DNA of 64,000 bases from Leifsonia shinshuensis. Lineage in GTDB: Bacteria; Actinomycetota; Actinomycetes; Actinomycetales; Microbacteriaceae. The translations under genes were made by a program, and so were the position numbers. This document shows, piece after piece, positions 1 through 8,888 of this stretch. The notes below the pieces were generated by a model. That model had not been told where the DNA came from and did not search any database. It was given only the letters and a program-made list of their open reading frames with translations. The DNA lies in the NCBI RefSeq assembly GCF_022606355.1, contig NZ_JAHHZQ010000004.1:639312-703311 (forward strand), in the 5' to 3' direction. Positions within the stretch are counted from its first letter, which is position 1. Each line of letters starts with the position of its first letter.

Positions 1-312
1 GAGTCCGCCGTCGAGCGCGAGATCTTCGAGGAGGCCGGCGTGCGGGTCGTCGACGCGCGGTACAAGGGCTCGCAGCCGTGGCCGTTCCCGGCGTCCGTGA
101 TGGTGGGGATGTCGGCGCGCCTCGCCGACGACCAGCCGCCCGCCGCACTCACGCCGGACGGCGAGGAGATCCTCGACCTGCGCTGGTTCAGCCGGGACGA
201 ACTGTGGGCGGCGCGCGACCAGGTCATCCTGCCCGGCCGGTCGTCGATCGCGCGAGCTCTGATCGAGGACTGGTACGGCGGGTCGCTCGATGAGCCGCCG
301 GTCGCCCCGTGA
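1..312 (+). CDS. nudC: NAD(+) diphosphatase (NADH pyrophosphatase), C-terminal part
   Basis: This is the C-terminal 103 residues of a Nudix hydrolase; the 5' end lies outside the window. The open frame starts in the Nudix box (E-S-A-V-E-R-E-I-F-E-E-A-G-V) and is followed by SQPWPFPASVMVGM. The SQPWPFPxS motif is the family signature separating NudC from other Nudix enzymes. NudC cleaves NAD(H) to NMN(H) and AMP and also removes NAD caps from RNA. The zinc-ribbon half of the protein would be upstream and cannot be checked. Its TGA stop overlaps the GTG start of the helicase gene by 4 bases (GTGA), so the two are probably co-transcribed and coupled. Confidence 0.93.
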   Translation, partial: ESAVEREIFEEAGVRVVDARYKGSQPWPFPASVMVGMSARLADDQPPAALTPDGEEILDLRWFSRDELWAARDQVILPGRSSIARALIEDWYGGSLDEPPVAP

Positions 313-2087
313 GCACTGGTCGCCCCGCGGGCACAGGGCTCCCGGCGGGCACGAGCGGCGTCTCGGGGCCGGAGGCGCTGCTGGCCGGTCTGGACGCCCA
401 GCAGCGCGTCGCCGCAGAGGCGCTCTTCGGTCCGGTGTGCGTGCTCGCCGGCGCCGGCACGGGCAAGACCCGTGCGATCACGCACCGGATCGCGTACGGC
501 GTCGCCACCGGCGCCTTCACGCCGAACCGGGTGATGGCGTTGACCTTCACCAACCGCGCCGCGGCGGAGCTGCGCGGGCGGCTCCGTCAGCTCGGTGCGG
601 GCGGCGTCTCCGCGCGCACGTTCCACGCGGCCGCCCTGTCCCAGCTCAACTACTTCTGGCCGCAGGTCGTCGGCGGTCAGCTTCCGAGCGTGCTCGACGG
701 CAAGGGCCGCGTCCTCGGCCACGCCGCGGAGAAACTGGGGCTGCGGGTGGACACCGCCACCCTGCGCGATGTCGCGGCCGAGATCGAGTGGCGCAAAGTC
801 TCGAGCCTCACCTTGGACGACTACGCCACGGCCCTGGCCTCACGTCCGCTGCCCGGCGCACTCACCGCGGAGAAGCTCGTCGACCTGCACCGCACCTACG
901 AGGAGCTCAAGGACGAGCGCAAGCAGATCGACTTCGAGGACGTGCTGCTCGTGTGCGCCGGAATGATCGAGACCGAGCCGTCGGTCGCGATGCAGGTGCG
1001 CGAGCAGTACCGGTACTTCGTCGTCGACGAATACCAGGACGTCTCGCCGCTGCAGCATGAGCTGCTCGGGCTCTGGCTCGGCACCAGGCGTGATCTCTGC
1101 GTGGTCGGCGACGCGAGCCAGACCATCTACTCGTTCGCCGGCGCGCGCAGCGACTACCTGGTCGACTTCGAGCGCGAACACCCCGGCGCGACCGTCGTCC
1201 GGCTGGAGCAGAACTACCGCTCGGCCCCTCCGGTGATCGACACGGCCAACCGTCTGATGCGCGGGCGGTCGGGCGCGTTGACGCTGCACGCGGTCCGCGA
1301 GACCCGCCCCGGTGACGAGGTGCCGGCTCCCGAGGCGTTCGAGGACGACCGCGCGGAGGCGCGTGCGGTCGCCGGGCGCATCGCCCAGGAACTCGCGGCC
1401 GGCGCCCGACCCGAGAGCATCGCGGTGCTCTATCGCGTCAACGTGCAGGCCGCTGCTCTCGAACAGGCACTCGGAGACCTCGGGATCAGCTATCAGCTGC
1501 GCGGATCGAAGCGGTTCTTCGACCTGCCGGAGGTTCGTCAGGCGGTCATGACCCTGCGAGCGGCGAGTGTGGCCGCGACAGACGAGCCGTTGTTCAAATC
1601 GGTGAGCGATGTGCTGCGCACGCTCGGGTGGTCGGTGCGGCCTCCTGAGGGCCGCGGTGCCGTGCGCGAGCGGTGGGAGTCGCTGAACGCGATCATGGGC
1701 CTCGTCGACGAGATGCCGGAGGGGGCGACGTTCCGCCGGTTCACCGACGAGCTGCTCGCACGCCAGGCCGGCCAGCACGAGCCGACGCTGTCGGCGGTCA
1801 CCCTCGCGACGTTGCACGCGGCGAAGGGCCTGGAGTGGGACTCGGTGCATCTGGTCGGCCTCTCGGAGGGACTCGTGCCGATCAGCTACGCGACGACGTT
1901 CGAGCAGGTCGACGAGGAGCGCAGGCTGCTCTACGTCGGCATCACGCGCGCGCGGCATCGGCTTCGGCTCAGCTGGGCCCAGCGCGGCAGCCAGCCGGGT
2001 CGTCCGGTGTCGCGTCAGCCGTCGCGGTTCCTCGCCGAGCTCGCGGCACCGCGCGCGGCGGCGCGAACGGCAGAGCCAGCGGACTGA
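309..2087 (+). CDS. UvrD/Rep-family ATP-dependent DNA helicase (UvrD2-like)
   Basis: A 592-residue superfamily 1 3'-5' DNA helicase. Motif I (GAGTGKT) is near residue 50, motif II is VVDEYQD, then GDASQTIYSF (motif III), LEQNYRS (motif IV), TLHAAKGLEWDSV (motif V) and LLYVGITRAR (motif VI). It likely unwinds DNA in repair or at stalled forks. The order nudC then helicase resembles actinobacterial uvrD2 loci. The protein stops soon after motif VI (SRFLAEL) and has no HRDC or RecQ-C-like tail, so it is shorter than mycobacterial UvrD2. The GTG start is fixed by the 4-base overlap with nudC. Its 3' end overlaps the convergent ThiF-like gene by 119 bases. Confidence 0.92.
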   Translation: MSTGRPAGTGLPAGTSGVSGPEALLAGLDAQQRVAAEALFGPVCVLAGAGTGKTRAITHRIAYGVATGAFTPNRVMALTFTNRAAAELRGRLRQLGAGGVSARTFHAAALSQLNYFWPQVVGGQLPSVLDGKGRVLGHAAEKLGLRVDTATLRDVAAEIEWRKVSSLTLDDYATALASRPLPGALTAEKLVDLHRTYEELKDERKQIDFEDVLLVCAGMIETEPSVAMQVREQYRYFVVDEYQDVSPLQHELLGLWLGTRRDLCVVGDASQTIYSFAGARSDYLVDFEREHPGATVVRLEQNYRSAPPVIDTANRLMRGRSGALTLHAVRETRPGDEVPAPEAFEDDRAEARAVAGRIAQELAAGARPESIAVLYRVNVQAAALEQALGDLGISYQLRGSKRFFDLPEVRQAVMTLRAASVAATDEPLFKSVSDVLRTLGWSVRPPEGRGAVRERWESLNAIMGLVDEMPEGATFRRFTDELLARQAGQHEPTLSAVTLATLHAAKGLEWDSVHLVGLSEGLVPISYATTFEQVDEERRLLYVGITRARHRLRLSWAQRGSQPGRPVSRQPSRFLAELAAPRAAARTAEPAD

Positions 2088-2910
2088 GGCACCCGCACTC
2101 GGGATGCGGCTCCCAGCCGAACTCGCTCCAGCGGGCCGACCCTGCGTCGTAGCGGGAGGCGGTGACGGTTCCGCCCGGCGCCTCCGCCCCCGAGTCGTCC
2201 ATCGCCGTCGTGCGCCCGTCGAGCGCGGCCAGCACGACCGTCGCAGCGGCGGAGGCCACCGCACCGCAGACGAGTTCCGACTCGCCGGGCGCCGGTCGGG
2301 TGTGCAGCTGGGCGGCGAGGGCCGGCCACGCCGGGTCTCCGTCTCGCCGATGCAGGTCGAGGCAGCGCAGGCAGGCCGTCTCTCCCGGCCGCACCAGTGG
2401 GCCGACCGTCGCGCCGGCATCGCCGAACACCACGGCCAGGTGCGGGATGTCGCGACGCAGCCAGCGCTGGTGGCGGTGCGGAGCGACGGCGTACGATCCG
2501 ACGACGATCGCCACGGCGGCGTCGTCGACCGCGGGGTCGTCCGCCGGGAGGCCGCTGCGGGCGTCGACCCCGGCCTCGCGCAGCAGGCTCAGGATCCGCG
2601 CCGCGGTGGGGCCGGTGCCGTCGAGCACGACGATCGCCTCGCGCGCAGGGGCGTCGAGGCCATCGATGTCGGGGGCGAGCACGGGTGCCAGCCGCGCCAC
2701 CAGGGCGTCGGCGGCACCCGGATCCGCGCCGGCGCTGCGCGCGATGAGGCGGAGGGCGCCGATCGCGACTCCGCCGGCCAGCGCGGAGACCATCCGCTCG
2801 CCGGCGGCATCGAGCGGGTCGAGGACGAGGCGCGGACGGTCCACGCCGAACTGGAGGGCGTGCGGCGAGCGCCAGACGCGGGGGATCGTGGGATCGAGCT
2901 GGTAGACCAT
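1969..2910 (-). CDS. ThiF/TOMM cyclodehydratase-like protein
   Basis: About 313 residues related to the E1-like (ThiF/Ocin-ThiF) proteins that bind peptide leaders in TOMM biosynthesis. The best landmark is GPLVRPGETACLRCLDLHR, the CxxC-containing segment shared with cyclodehydratase partner proteins, preceded by a Rossmann-like strand (AIVVLDGTGPTAARIL). A second Cys pair (ECGC) is near the C terminus. Relatives of this type sit next to uvrD2 and DUF2342 genes in many actinobacteria without any peptide-modification cluster, and none is visible here. I chose ATG 2910 (MVYQLDPTIPRVWRS) over GTG 2955 because the conserved-looking sequence begins there. Its 3' end runs 119 bases into the helicase gene. 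The substrate is unknown. Confidence 0.72.
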   Translation of the reverse strand: MVYQLDPTIPRVWRSPHALQFGVDRPRLVLDPLDAAGERMVSALAGGVAIGALRLIARSAGADPGAADALVARLAPVLAPDIDGLDAPAREAIVVLDGTGPTAARILSLLREAGVDARSGLPADDPAVDDAAVAIVVGSYAVAPHRHQRWLRRDIPHLAVVFGDAGATVGPLVRPGETACLRCLDLHRRDGDPAWPALAAQLHTRPAPGESELVCGAVASAAATVVLAALDGRTTAMDDSGAEAPGGTVTASRYDAGSARWSEFGWEPHPECGCLSPLALPFAPPRAVPRARRGTATADATPDDPAGCRAGPS

Positions 2911-3006
2911 CCGGCCATCCTGGCGGCCGGAGGACCCTCGTTCCGCGTTATCCACAGCCCGAGGCGCTCACCGGCCACGTCCACAGGCGGCCGGGGGCGC
3001 GGGGCT

Positions 3007-4350
3007 TCAGCTCTCCGTCGGCCGCTCTCCGTCGCCCCGGAGCAGGTCTTCGATCGCCTGGTCGAACTCGTCGCGCTCCGGCTCCTGTCCGGATGCCGCC
3101 GCGGTGAGCCGTGCGACGAGCGCCGACGGGTCGTCGAGGTCCGCCGCCTGGGGGAGGAGGTCGGGGTGCGACCACAGGTGATCGCGTGCCTCCTGGCCGA
3201 CGGCATCGGTGACGGCCTGCCACATCGCCGCGGCGTCGCGCAGCCGGCGTGGGCGCAGCTCGAGGCCGACGAGCGTGGCGAACGCGGATTCGGCAGGGCC
3301 TCCTGCCGCGCGTCGGCGCCGGACCGTCTCGGCGATCGCATCGGCCTTCGGCAGCAGCCGCGTGGCGCCGGCGGTGACCACGTCGACCCAGCCCTCGACG
3401 AGCGCGAGCACGGTCTCCAGGCGCTCCAGCGCCTCCTGCTGCTCCTCGGTCTTGGGCGGGATCAGGGCGCCGGAGACCATCGCCTCGCGCAGCTCTTCGG
3501 GGTTCGCCGGGTCGAAGCCCTCGGCGAGCGACTCCAGGCGGTCGGTGTCGATCGTGATGCCACGTGCGAACGCGGTGATCTGCGTGATGAGCTGCAGGCG
3601 CAGCCACTTGGCGTGCCGGAACAGCCGGGCGTGCGCGAGCTCCCGAACCGCCAGGTACAGCTGCACCTGGTCGAGCGGGATGTCGAGGCCGTCGCCGAAC
3701 TCGGCGACGTTCTGGGGGATGAGGGCCGCTGCTCCGTCGGCGAGCAGCGGGATGCCGATGTCGCCTCCGGAGACGACCTCCTTCGAGAGCTGCCCGACGA
3801 CCTGGCCCAGCTGCATCGCGAACAGAGCGCCACCGACCGAGCGCATGACCTGGCCGGCGTTCTGGATCATGCCCTGCATCTCTTCGGGCGCCTGCTCGGT
3901 GAGCACCCGGGTGAGCGCGTCGGAGATGCTGAGTGCGACCGGCTCGGCCAGCTGCGTCCAGAGCGGCATGGTCTGCCGTGCCCACTCGGCGCGGCCGATG
4001 AGCTCGGGAGGCGTCGGGAGACCCGCGACGGTCGTCGCCTCGTCGAGCCAGAGTGCGGCGACGTTGAAGGCCTGATCGAGTGCCGAGCGCTCGGCGGGTG
4101 TGACCGGATGCGCCCCCTCGCCGGCGAGCGTCCGCGCCTGCTGGGACGCCAGGTCCCAGTTGATGCCGCCTCCCGGGTTCAGGAGGGCGTTCTGCAGCTG
4201 ACCCAGCAGCTGCTGGATGGCGGCGGGATCGTTGGGGAGCCCCGCCGCGCCGGCGAGCTGGCTCGGGTCGATCGAGGAGTCGCCCGACAGGAACTCGCGG
4301 AGCATGTCCCGGAACTCGTCGTCCGGTTCCTTGTTCGGATCGTCGGCCAT
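3007..4350 (-). CDS. DUF2342 / zinc-dependent metalloprotease-like protein
   Basis: A 447-residue protein of the actinobacterial DUF2342 family, often labelled zinc-dependent metalloprotease or F420-biosynthesis-associated hydrolase. The N terminus is acidic and glycine-rich (residues 1-60). The family core includes LYLAVRELAHARLFRHAKWL, where an E-x-x-H pair sits in a helix although the canonical HExxH is not complete. No signal peptide is seen. It is followed after about 100 bases by the ThiF-like gene on the same strand, and is divergent from the PDZ/Lon-like protease gene, a layout common in this phylum. The protease activity is a family label rather than something the sequence proves. 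Confidence 0.8.
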   Translation of the reverse strand: MADDPNKEPDDEFRDMLREFLSGDSSIDPSQLAGAAGLPNDPAAIQQLLGQLQNALLNPGGGINWDLASQQARTLAGEGAHPVTPAERSALDQAFNVAALWLDEATTVAGLPTPPELIGRAEWARQTMPLWTQLAEPVALSISDALTRVLTEQAPEEMQGMIQNAGQVMRSVGGALFAMQLGQVVGQLSKEVVSGGDIGIPLLADGAAALIPQNVAEFGDGLDIPLDQVQLYLAVRELAHARLFRHAKWLRLQLITQITAFARGITIDTDRLESLAEGFDPANPEELREAMVSGALIPPKTEEQQEALERLETVLALVEGWVDVVTAGATRLLPKADAIAETVRRRRAAGGPAESAFATLVGLELRPRRLRDAAAMWQAVTDAVGQEARDHLWSHPDLLPQAADLDDPSALVARLTAAASGQEPERDEFDQAIEDLLRGDGERPTES

Positions 4351-4505
4351 GGTGCGCCCCTCGTCTCGAATGGATCCGCCGTTGATTACGGCTTTCCAGG
4401 CTTGGGATCTACGCTAGCCCGTGATCGTCGTGAGCCGGGTGAGAATCGGCTCGGGCTGCGCGGTGCGCTGTGCGCCCGTGGCGAACACGACCGAAGGGAC
4501 TGCAC

Positions 4506-5645
4506 GTGACGCTGTTCACCGACGACGGCCACCCCGGACCGCCGGCCGAGCGCGAGAGGGTGGCCCCTCCCCGCCGGGTCATCGTCGGGTGGGTCTCGAT
4601 CGGCCTCGCCGTCGCGCTCGCTCTGGTGCTGGCGCTGGTGCCCGCCCCGTTCGTGATCGAGCAGCCGGGACCCGTCTACAACACGCTCGGCACCGATCAG
4701 AAGGTCGGGTCGGAGCCGTCGGCGGATGCACAGCAGCTCATCACCATCCCGAGTCAGACGACCTATCCCACAGCGGGCTCGCTCGATCTGCTGACCGTGT
4801 CGGTCCTGGGCAACCCCGATCAGCGCCCCAGCTGGTTCGACATCATCACGGCCTGGTTCGACCCGAGCCGTGCCGTGCAGCCGATCGACGCGGTCTTCCC
4901 TCCTGGAACGACGACCGAGCAGTCCAACGCCGCGAACGCCGCGCTCATGGTCGACTCCCAGCAGGACGCCATCGCCGCGGCCCTCAACCAACTGGGCTAC
5001 ACGTTCCCGCAGCACGTCGAGGTCAAGCAGCTCATCCCGAACTCGCCCGCGGCGAAGGTCTTGAAGACCGGCGACCAGGTCACGAGCGTCAACGGCACGG
5101 CCGTCTCCAGCGTCGGCGAGCTCCGCAGCGCCGTGTCGGCCAACGGCGCGGGCAGACCGGCCGAGGTCGGGATCGTCCGCGACGGTGCGGCCTCGACCGT
5201 CGCGATCACGCCGGAGGAGACGCAGGGGCAGGTCGTCCTGGGGATCGGAGCCGGCATGGAATACACGTTCCCGTTCGAGGTCAACATCCAGCTGAACAAC
5301 GTGGGAGGGCCGAGCGCTGGCCAGATGTTCGCCCTCGGGATCATCGACAAGCTGACGCCGGGCAAGCTCAACGGCGGCAAGAAGGTCGCCGGCACCGGCA
5401 CCATCGACAACACAGGGACGATCGGTCCGATCGGCGGCATCCGGCAGAAGATGTTCGCGGCCCGAGACACCGGAGGCGCCGGCTACTTCCTCGCGCCCGC
5501 GTCGAACTGCGACGAGGTCACCGGCCACATCCCGTCCGGCCTGCATGTCTTCGCGGTCAAGACGCTCGCCGACTCGCTCGCCGTGCTGAAGGCCGTCAGC
5601 AGCGGGTCGAGCACCGCGGGCCTCCCGACCTGTCCCGCCTCCTGA
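4506..5645 (+). CDS. Membrane-anchored PDZ and Lon-like (S16) protease
   Basis: A 379-residue YlbL-type protein. One N-terminal transmembrane segment (residues about 25-45, VGWVSIGLAVALALVLALV) anchors it with the bulk outside the cytoplasm. A PDZ domain follows (VKQLIPNSPAAKVLKTGDQVTSVNG), then a C-terminal S16 domain with the Ser of GGPSAGQMFALG and a Lys in the following helix region, matching the Lon Ser-Lys dyad. GTG 4506 is preferred because AAGGGA lies just upstream; an in-frame GTG at 4470 has no such site. It probably degrades envelope proteins. A likely -10 (TACGCT) is at 4410-4415. Confidence 0.88.
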   Translation: MTLFTDDGHPGPPAERERVAPPRRVIVGWVSIGLAVALALVLALVPAPFVIEQPGPVYNTLGTDQKVGSEPSADAQQLITIPSQTTYPTAGSLDLLTVSVLGNPDQRPSWFDIITAWFDPSRAVQPIDAVFPPGTTTEQSNAANAALMVDSQQDAIAAALNQLGYTFPQHVEVKQLIPNSPAAKVLKTGDQVTSVNGTAVSSVGELRSAVSANGAGRPAEVGIVRDGAASTVAITPEETQGQVVLGIGAGMEYTFPFEVNIQLNNVGGPSAGQMFALGIIDKLTPGKLNGGKKVAGTGTIDNTGTIGPIGGIRQKMFAARDTGGAGYFLAPASNCDEVTGHIPSGLHVFAVKTLADSLAVLKAVSSGSSTAGLPTCPAS

Positions 5646-5776
5646 CCCCGCGACGTCCGCGCTGCGCGCGCCCACCCGGCGTTCGCCGTCCTCACCGCCG
5701 GGCCGCAGCGTTCTCCAAGCGACGGCCACCTAGGATGGTTCTCTGAGTCACCCCACGGAGAGCAAGAGGGCCACAC

Positions 5777-8725
5777 GTGAGTTCAACCGCTGCAGTTCGA
5801 CCCCCGGGACGCCGCCGGGCGGCCATCTGGATCACGCTCGGCGTGATCGTGGCGCTCGTGATCCTGTTCTTCGTCTTCGCGGGGCTCTACGCCGATGTGC
5901 TGTGGTACCAGCAGCTCGGCTACCTCAACGTGCTCACCACCCAGTGGTTCGCCGGCGCCGCGATGTTCTTCATCGGCTTCTTCGCCATGGCCCTCCCGCT
6001 GTGGCTGTCCATCCAGCTCGCCTACCGGCTGCGGCCGGTCTACGCCAAGCTCAACACCCAGCTCGACCGCTACCAGCAGGTGATCGAGCCGCTCCGCCGG
6101 CTCGCCATGTACGGCATCCCCATCGTGTTCGGCATCTTCGCGGGCGTCTCGGCCGCGAGCCGCTGGCAGGCGGCCGCGATGTGGTTGAACGGCACGTCGT
6201 ACGGCAAGACCGACCCGCTGTTCCACCTCGACATCGGTTTCTATCTCTTCGCGCTGCCGTTCTACCGCAGCGCCGTCGCGTTCGCGTCGGCGGTCGTGCT
6301 CATCGCGCTGCTGGCGACCCTCGCCACCTGCTACCTCTACGGATCCATCCGCTTCAGCGGCCGGGAGGTGCGCATCTCGCGGGCGGCGCGTGTGCAGATC
6401 GCGGTGATCGCCGCCCTCTACCTGCTGCTCCAGGGCGTCAGCATCTGGCTCGACCGCTATGCGACGGTGACCGACTCCAACGTCAACGACATGATCAACG
6501 GCGCCGCGTACACCGACGTGAGCGCGTCCATCCCCGGCCGGGCGGTCCTCGCCGGTGCCGCGATCTTCGTCGCCGTCCTCTTCGTCCTCACCGCGTTCAC
6601 GGGTCGCTGGCGCTTCCCGGTGGTCGGCACCGCGCTGCTCATCGTGGCGGCGCTGGTGGTCGGGGCCATCTATCCGTGGGTGGTCCAGCGCTTCCAGGTC
6701 GACCCCAGCCAGAAGACGCTCGAGACCCCCTACATCCAGGATTCGATCAACGCGACGCGCGACGCGTACGGGCTCAGCGACATCCAGGTGATCCCCTATG
6801 ACGCGACGACGAACGCGCAGGCGGGCGCCCTGCGCCAGGACGCGCAGACCACCGCCCAGATCCGCATCATGGACCCCGCGGTGATCAGTCCGTCGTTCCA
6901 GCAGCTCCAGCAGTTCCGGCAGTACTACTCGTTCCCGCGCAACCTCAACGTCGACCGGTACACGATCAACGGCAACGAGCAGGACGCGGTGGTCTCGGTT
7001 CGCGAGCTCAACCAGTCCGGGCTCACCAGCCGCAGCTGGTTCAACGACACCGTCGTGTACACGCACGGCTACGGGATGGTGGCCGCCTACGGCAACCAGC
7101 GCTCGAGCGACGGCCAGCCCGTCTTCATGGAGTCGGGGATCCCGAGCACCGGCACGCTGGGCACCTACGAGCCGCGTGTGTACTTCGGGCAGCAGTCGCC
7201 GACGTACTCGATCGTCGGCGCGCCGAAGGGGGCCAAGTCGGTCGAGCTCGACTATCCGGGCGGCAGCGACAACGCGCAGCAGACCTACACCACGTTCTCG
7301 GGTGACGGCGGTCCGAAGCTCGACAACATCTTCAAGCGACTGGTCTACGCGCTGAAGTTCCAGGATGAGCAGATCGTCCTGTCCGACGCCGTCAACAGCG
7401 ACTCGCAGATCCTCTACGACCGCGACCCGATCAAGCGCGTCCAGAAGGTGGCGCCCTACCTGACCCTCGACTCGCAGGCCTACCCTGCGGTGATCGATGG
7501 GCGCATCAAGTGGGTCATCGACGGCTACACCACCAGCGACCAGTACCCGTACTCGCACGTCGGCAGCCTGAGCGACTCGATCGCTGACACCGAGACGCCG
7601 AAGCCGGCCTACGCCTTCGACAACATCAACTACATCCGCAACTCGGTCAAGGCGACCGTCGACGCGTACGACGGTTCGGTCCAGCTGTACGCGTGGGACG
7701 CGAAGGACCCGGTGCTGCAGACCTGGGAGAAGATCTTCCCGACCACGATCAAGCCGATCAGCGACATGAGTGCCCAGCTGCTCAGCCACGTGCGCTACCC
7801 GTCCGACCTGTTCAAGGTGCAGCGAGCGGTGCTCGGCCAGTACCACGTCACCGACGCCGGATCGTTCTACTCGCGCGACGATGCCTGGACCACGCCCAAC
7901 GACCCGACATCGTCGCCGTCGGATCCGACCCTGCAGCCGCCGTACTACCTGACGATGCAGATGCCCGGCCAGGAGAAGCCGTCGTTCTCGCTCTACACGA
8001 CGTTCATCCCTCAAGCGGCGAGCGAGTCGAGCAGATCCATTCTCAAGGGCTATCTCGCGGTGGATGCCGATGCCGGCTCGACGAAGGGCAAGAAGGCCTC
8101 CGGTTACGGCAAGCTCAGACTCCTGTCCCTCCCGTCGAGCGACACCATACCCGGGCCGGGTCAGGTGCAGAACAACTTCAACTCCGACCCGACCGTGTCT
8201 CAGGAGCTGAACCTGCTGAGACAGGGGAAGACCGACGTCATCAACGGCAACCTGCTGACGCTGCCGGTCGGTGGCGGTCTGCTCTACGTCCAACCCGTGT
8301 ACGTGAAGTCGACGGGTGAGACCAGCTATCCGATCCTGCAGAAGGTGCTCGTGGCGTTCGGCGACAAGATCGCCTTCGAAGACACGCTCGATCAGGCGCT
8401 GGACTCGTTGTTCGGCGGCGACTCCGGTGCGAGCGCCGGCGACAACAACGTTCCGACGTCCGGAGGAGGAGGGACCGGCTCGGGAACGGGCACTGGTACG
8501 GGCAGCGGCACGGGTTCCGGCACGGGCTCGGGGTCCACATCCGGCCAGAATAATGCCGCTCTGCAGCAGGCCCTGCAGAGCGCCAAGCAGGCACTCGCCG
8601 ATCGCGAGACCGCCCTGAAGGCCGGGGACTGGGCGGCGTACGGCGCCGCGGACGCCCGCCTGCAGCAGGCACTCCAGCAGGCGATCGCCGCAGAAGGGAC
8701 CGGATCGGGCTCCGGCTCGAAGTAG
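5777..8725 (+). CDS. UPF0182 family membrane protein
   Basis: A 982-residue UPF0182 (COG1615) protein. About seven hydrophobic segments lie in the first 310 residues. A large domain with motifs such as ETPYIQDSINATRDAYGL and NLNVDRYTINGNEQ follows and is predicted to be extracytoplasmic. The end is a Gly/Ser/Thr linker (GTGSG repeats) followed by an Ala/Gln-rich helix (ALQQALQSAKQALADRE). The family is abundant and conserved in actinobacteria but its function is unknown. The start is GTG 5777 after AGAGGG. A very strong terminator follows the stop. It lies downstream of the PDZ protease gene with its own candidate -10 near 5734. Confidence 0.92.
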   Translation: MSSTAAVRPPGRRRAAIWITLGVIVALVILFFVFAGLYADVLWYQQLGYLNVLTTQWFAGAAMFFIGFFAMALPLWLSIQLAYRLRPVYAKLNTQLDRYQQVIEPLRRLAMYGIPIVFGIFAGVSAASRWQAAAMWLNGTSYGKTDPLFHLDIGFYLFALPFYRSAVAFASAVVLIALLATLATCYLYGSIRFSGREVRISRAARVQIAVIAALYLLLQGVSIWLDRYATVTDSNVNDMINGAAYTDVSASIPGRAVLAGAAIFVAVLFVLTAFTGRWRFPVVGTALLIVAALVVGAIYPWVVQRFQVDPSQKTLETPYIQDSINATRDAYGLSDIQVIPYDATTNAQAGALRQDAQTTAQIRIMDPAVISPSFQQLQQFRQYYSFPRNLNVDRYTINGNEQDAVVSVRELNQSGLTSRSWFNDTVVYTHGYGMVAAYGNQRSSDGQPVFMESGIPSTGTLGTYEPRVYFGQQSPTYSIVGAPKGAKSVELDYPGGSDNAQQTYTTFSGDGGPKLDNIFKRLVYALKFQDEQIVLSDAVNSDSQILYDRDPIKRVQKVAPYLTLDSQAYPAVIDGRIKWVIDGYTTSDQYPYSHVGSLSDSIADTETPKPAYAFDNINYIRNSVKATVDAYDGSVQLYAWDAKDPVLQTWEKIFPTTIKPISDMSAQLLSHVRYPSDLFKVQRAVLGQYHVTDAGSFYSRDDAWTTPNDPTSSPSDPTLQPPYYLTMQMPGQEKPSFSLYTTFIPQAASESSRSILKGYLAVDADAGSTKGKKASGYGKLRLLSLPSSDTIPGPGQVQNNFNSDPTVSQELNLLRQGKTDVINGNLLTLPVGGGLLYVQPVYVKSTGETSYPILQKVLVAFGDKIAFEDTLDQALDSLFGGDSGASAGDNNVPTSGGGGTGSGTGTGTGSGTGSGTGSGSTSGQNNAALQQALQSAKQALADRETALKAGDWAAYGAADARLQQALQQAIAAEGTGSGSGSK
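8469..8537 (+). repeat. GGCACGGG-type coding repeat (Gly-Thr-Gly-Ser)
   Basis: Short imperfect tandem units (variants of ggcacggg / ggctcggg) encode the GTGSG linker near the C terminus of the UPF0182 protein. Such repeats can change copy number by slippage. Confidence 0.6.
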
Positions 8726-8738
8726 TCGACGTCCTCCG

Positions 8739-8774
8739 AGAGCAGCCCGCACCGATTTCGGTGCGGGCTGCTCT
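8739..8774 (+). terminator. Strong intrinsic terminator after the UPF0182 gene
   Basis: A perfect 17-bp stem (8739-8755 with 8758-8774) closes over a two-base TT loop, starting 14 bases after the UPF0182 stop. The trailing T-rich stretch is short, as is common in high-GC actinobacteria. Confidence 0.85.
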
Positions 8775-8852
8775 TGTATGCTCGGGCGCCGTGCAAAGTA
8801 GTCACGGAGCGCTCGGCCGCGCGAAATCCTGGAAGAGTACTGGCCGGACTAC

Positions 8853-8883
8853 TTGCGCAAACTTTGATTGTCCACTTTACTAA
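8853..8883 (+). promoter_or_regulatory. Candidate promoter of the first ROK gene
   Basis: A -35-like TTGCGC (8853-8858) and a -10-like TACTAA (8878-8883) lie in an unusually AT-rich stretch. The -10 ends 5 bases before ATG 8889, so transcription would start at or next to the start codon and give a leaderless mRNA. The 19-base spacer is longer than ideal. Confidence 0.4.
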
Positions 8884-8888
8884 CAAAC

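Noticed and set aside
2104..4509. An 801-codon plus-strand frame opposite the ThiF-like and DUF2342 genes
   Set aside because: Low-complexity Arg/Gly/Glu composition and no recognisable motif; the minus-strand genes explain the region.
5783..8752. A 989-codon minus-strand frame opposite the UPF0182 gene
   Set aside because: Arg/Val/Asp-rich shadow with no domains; the plus-strand protein has clear membrane helices and family motifs.
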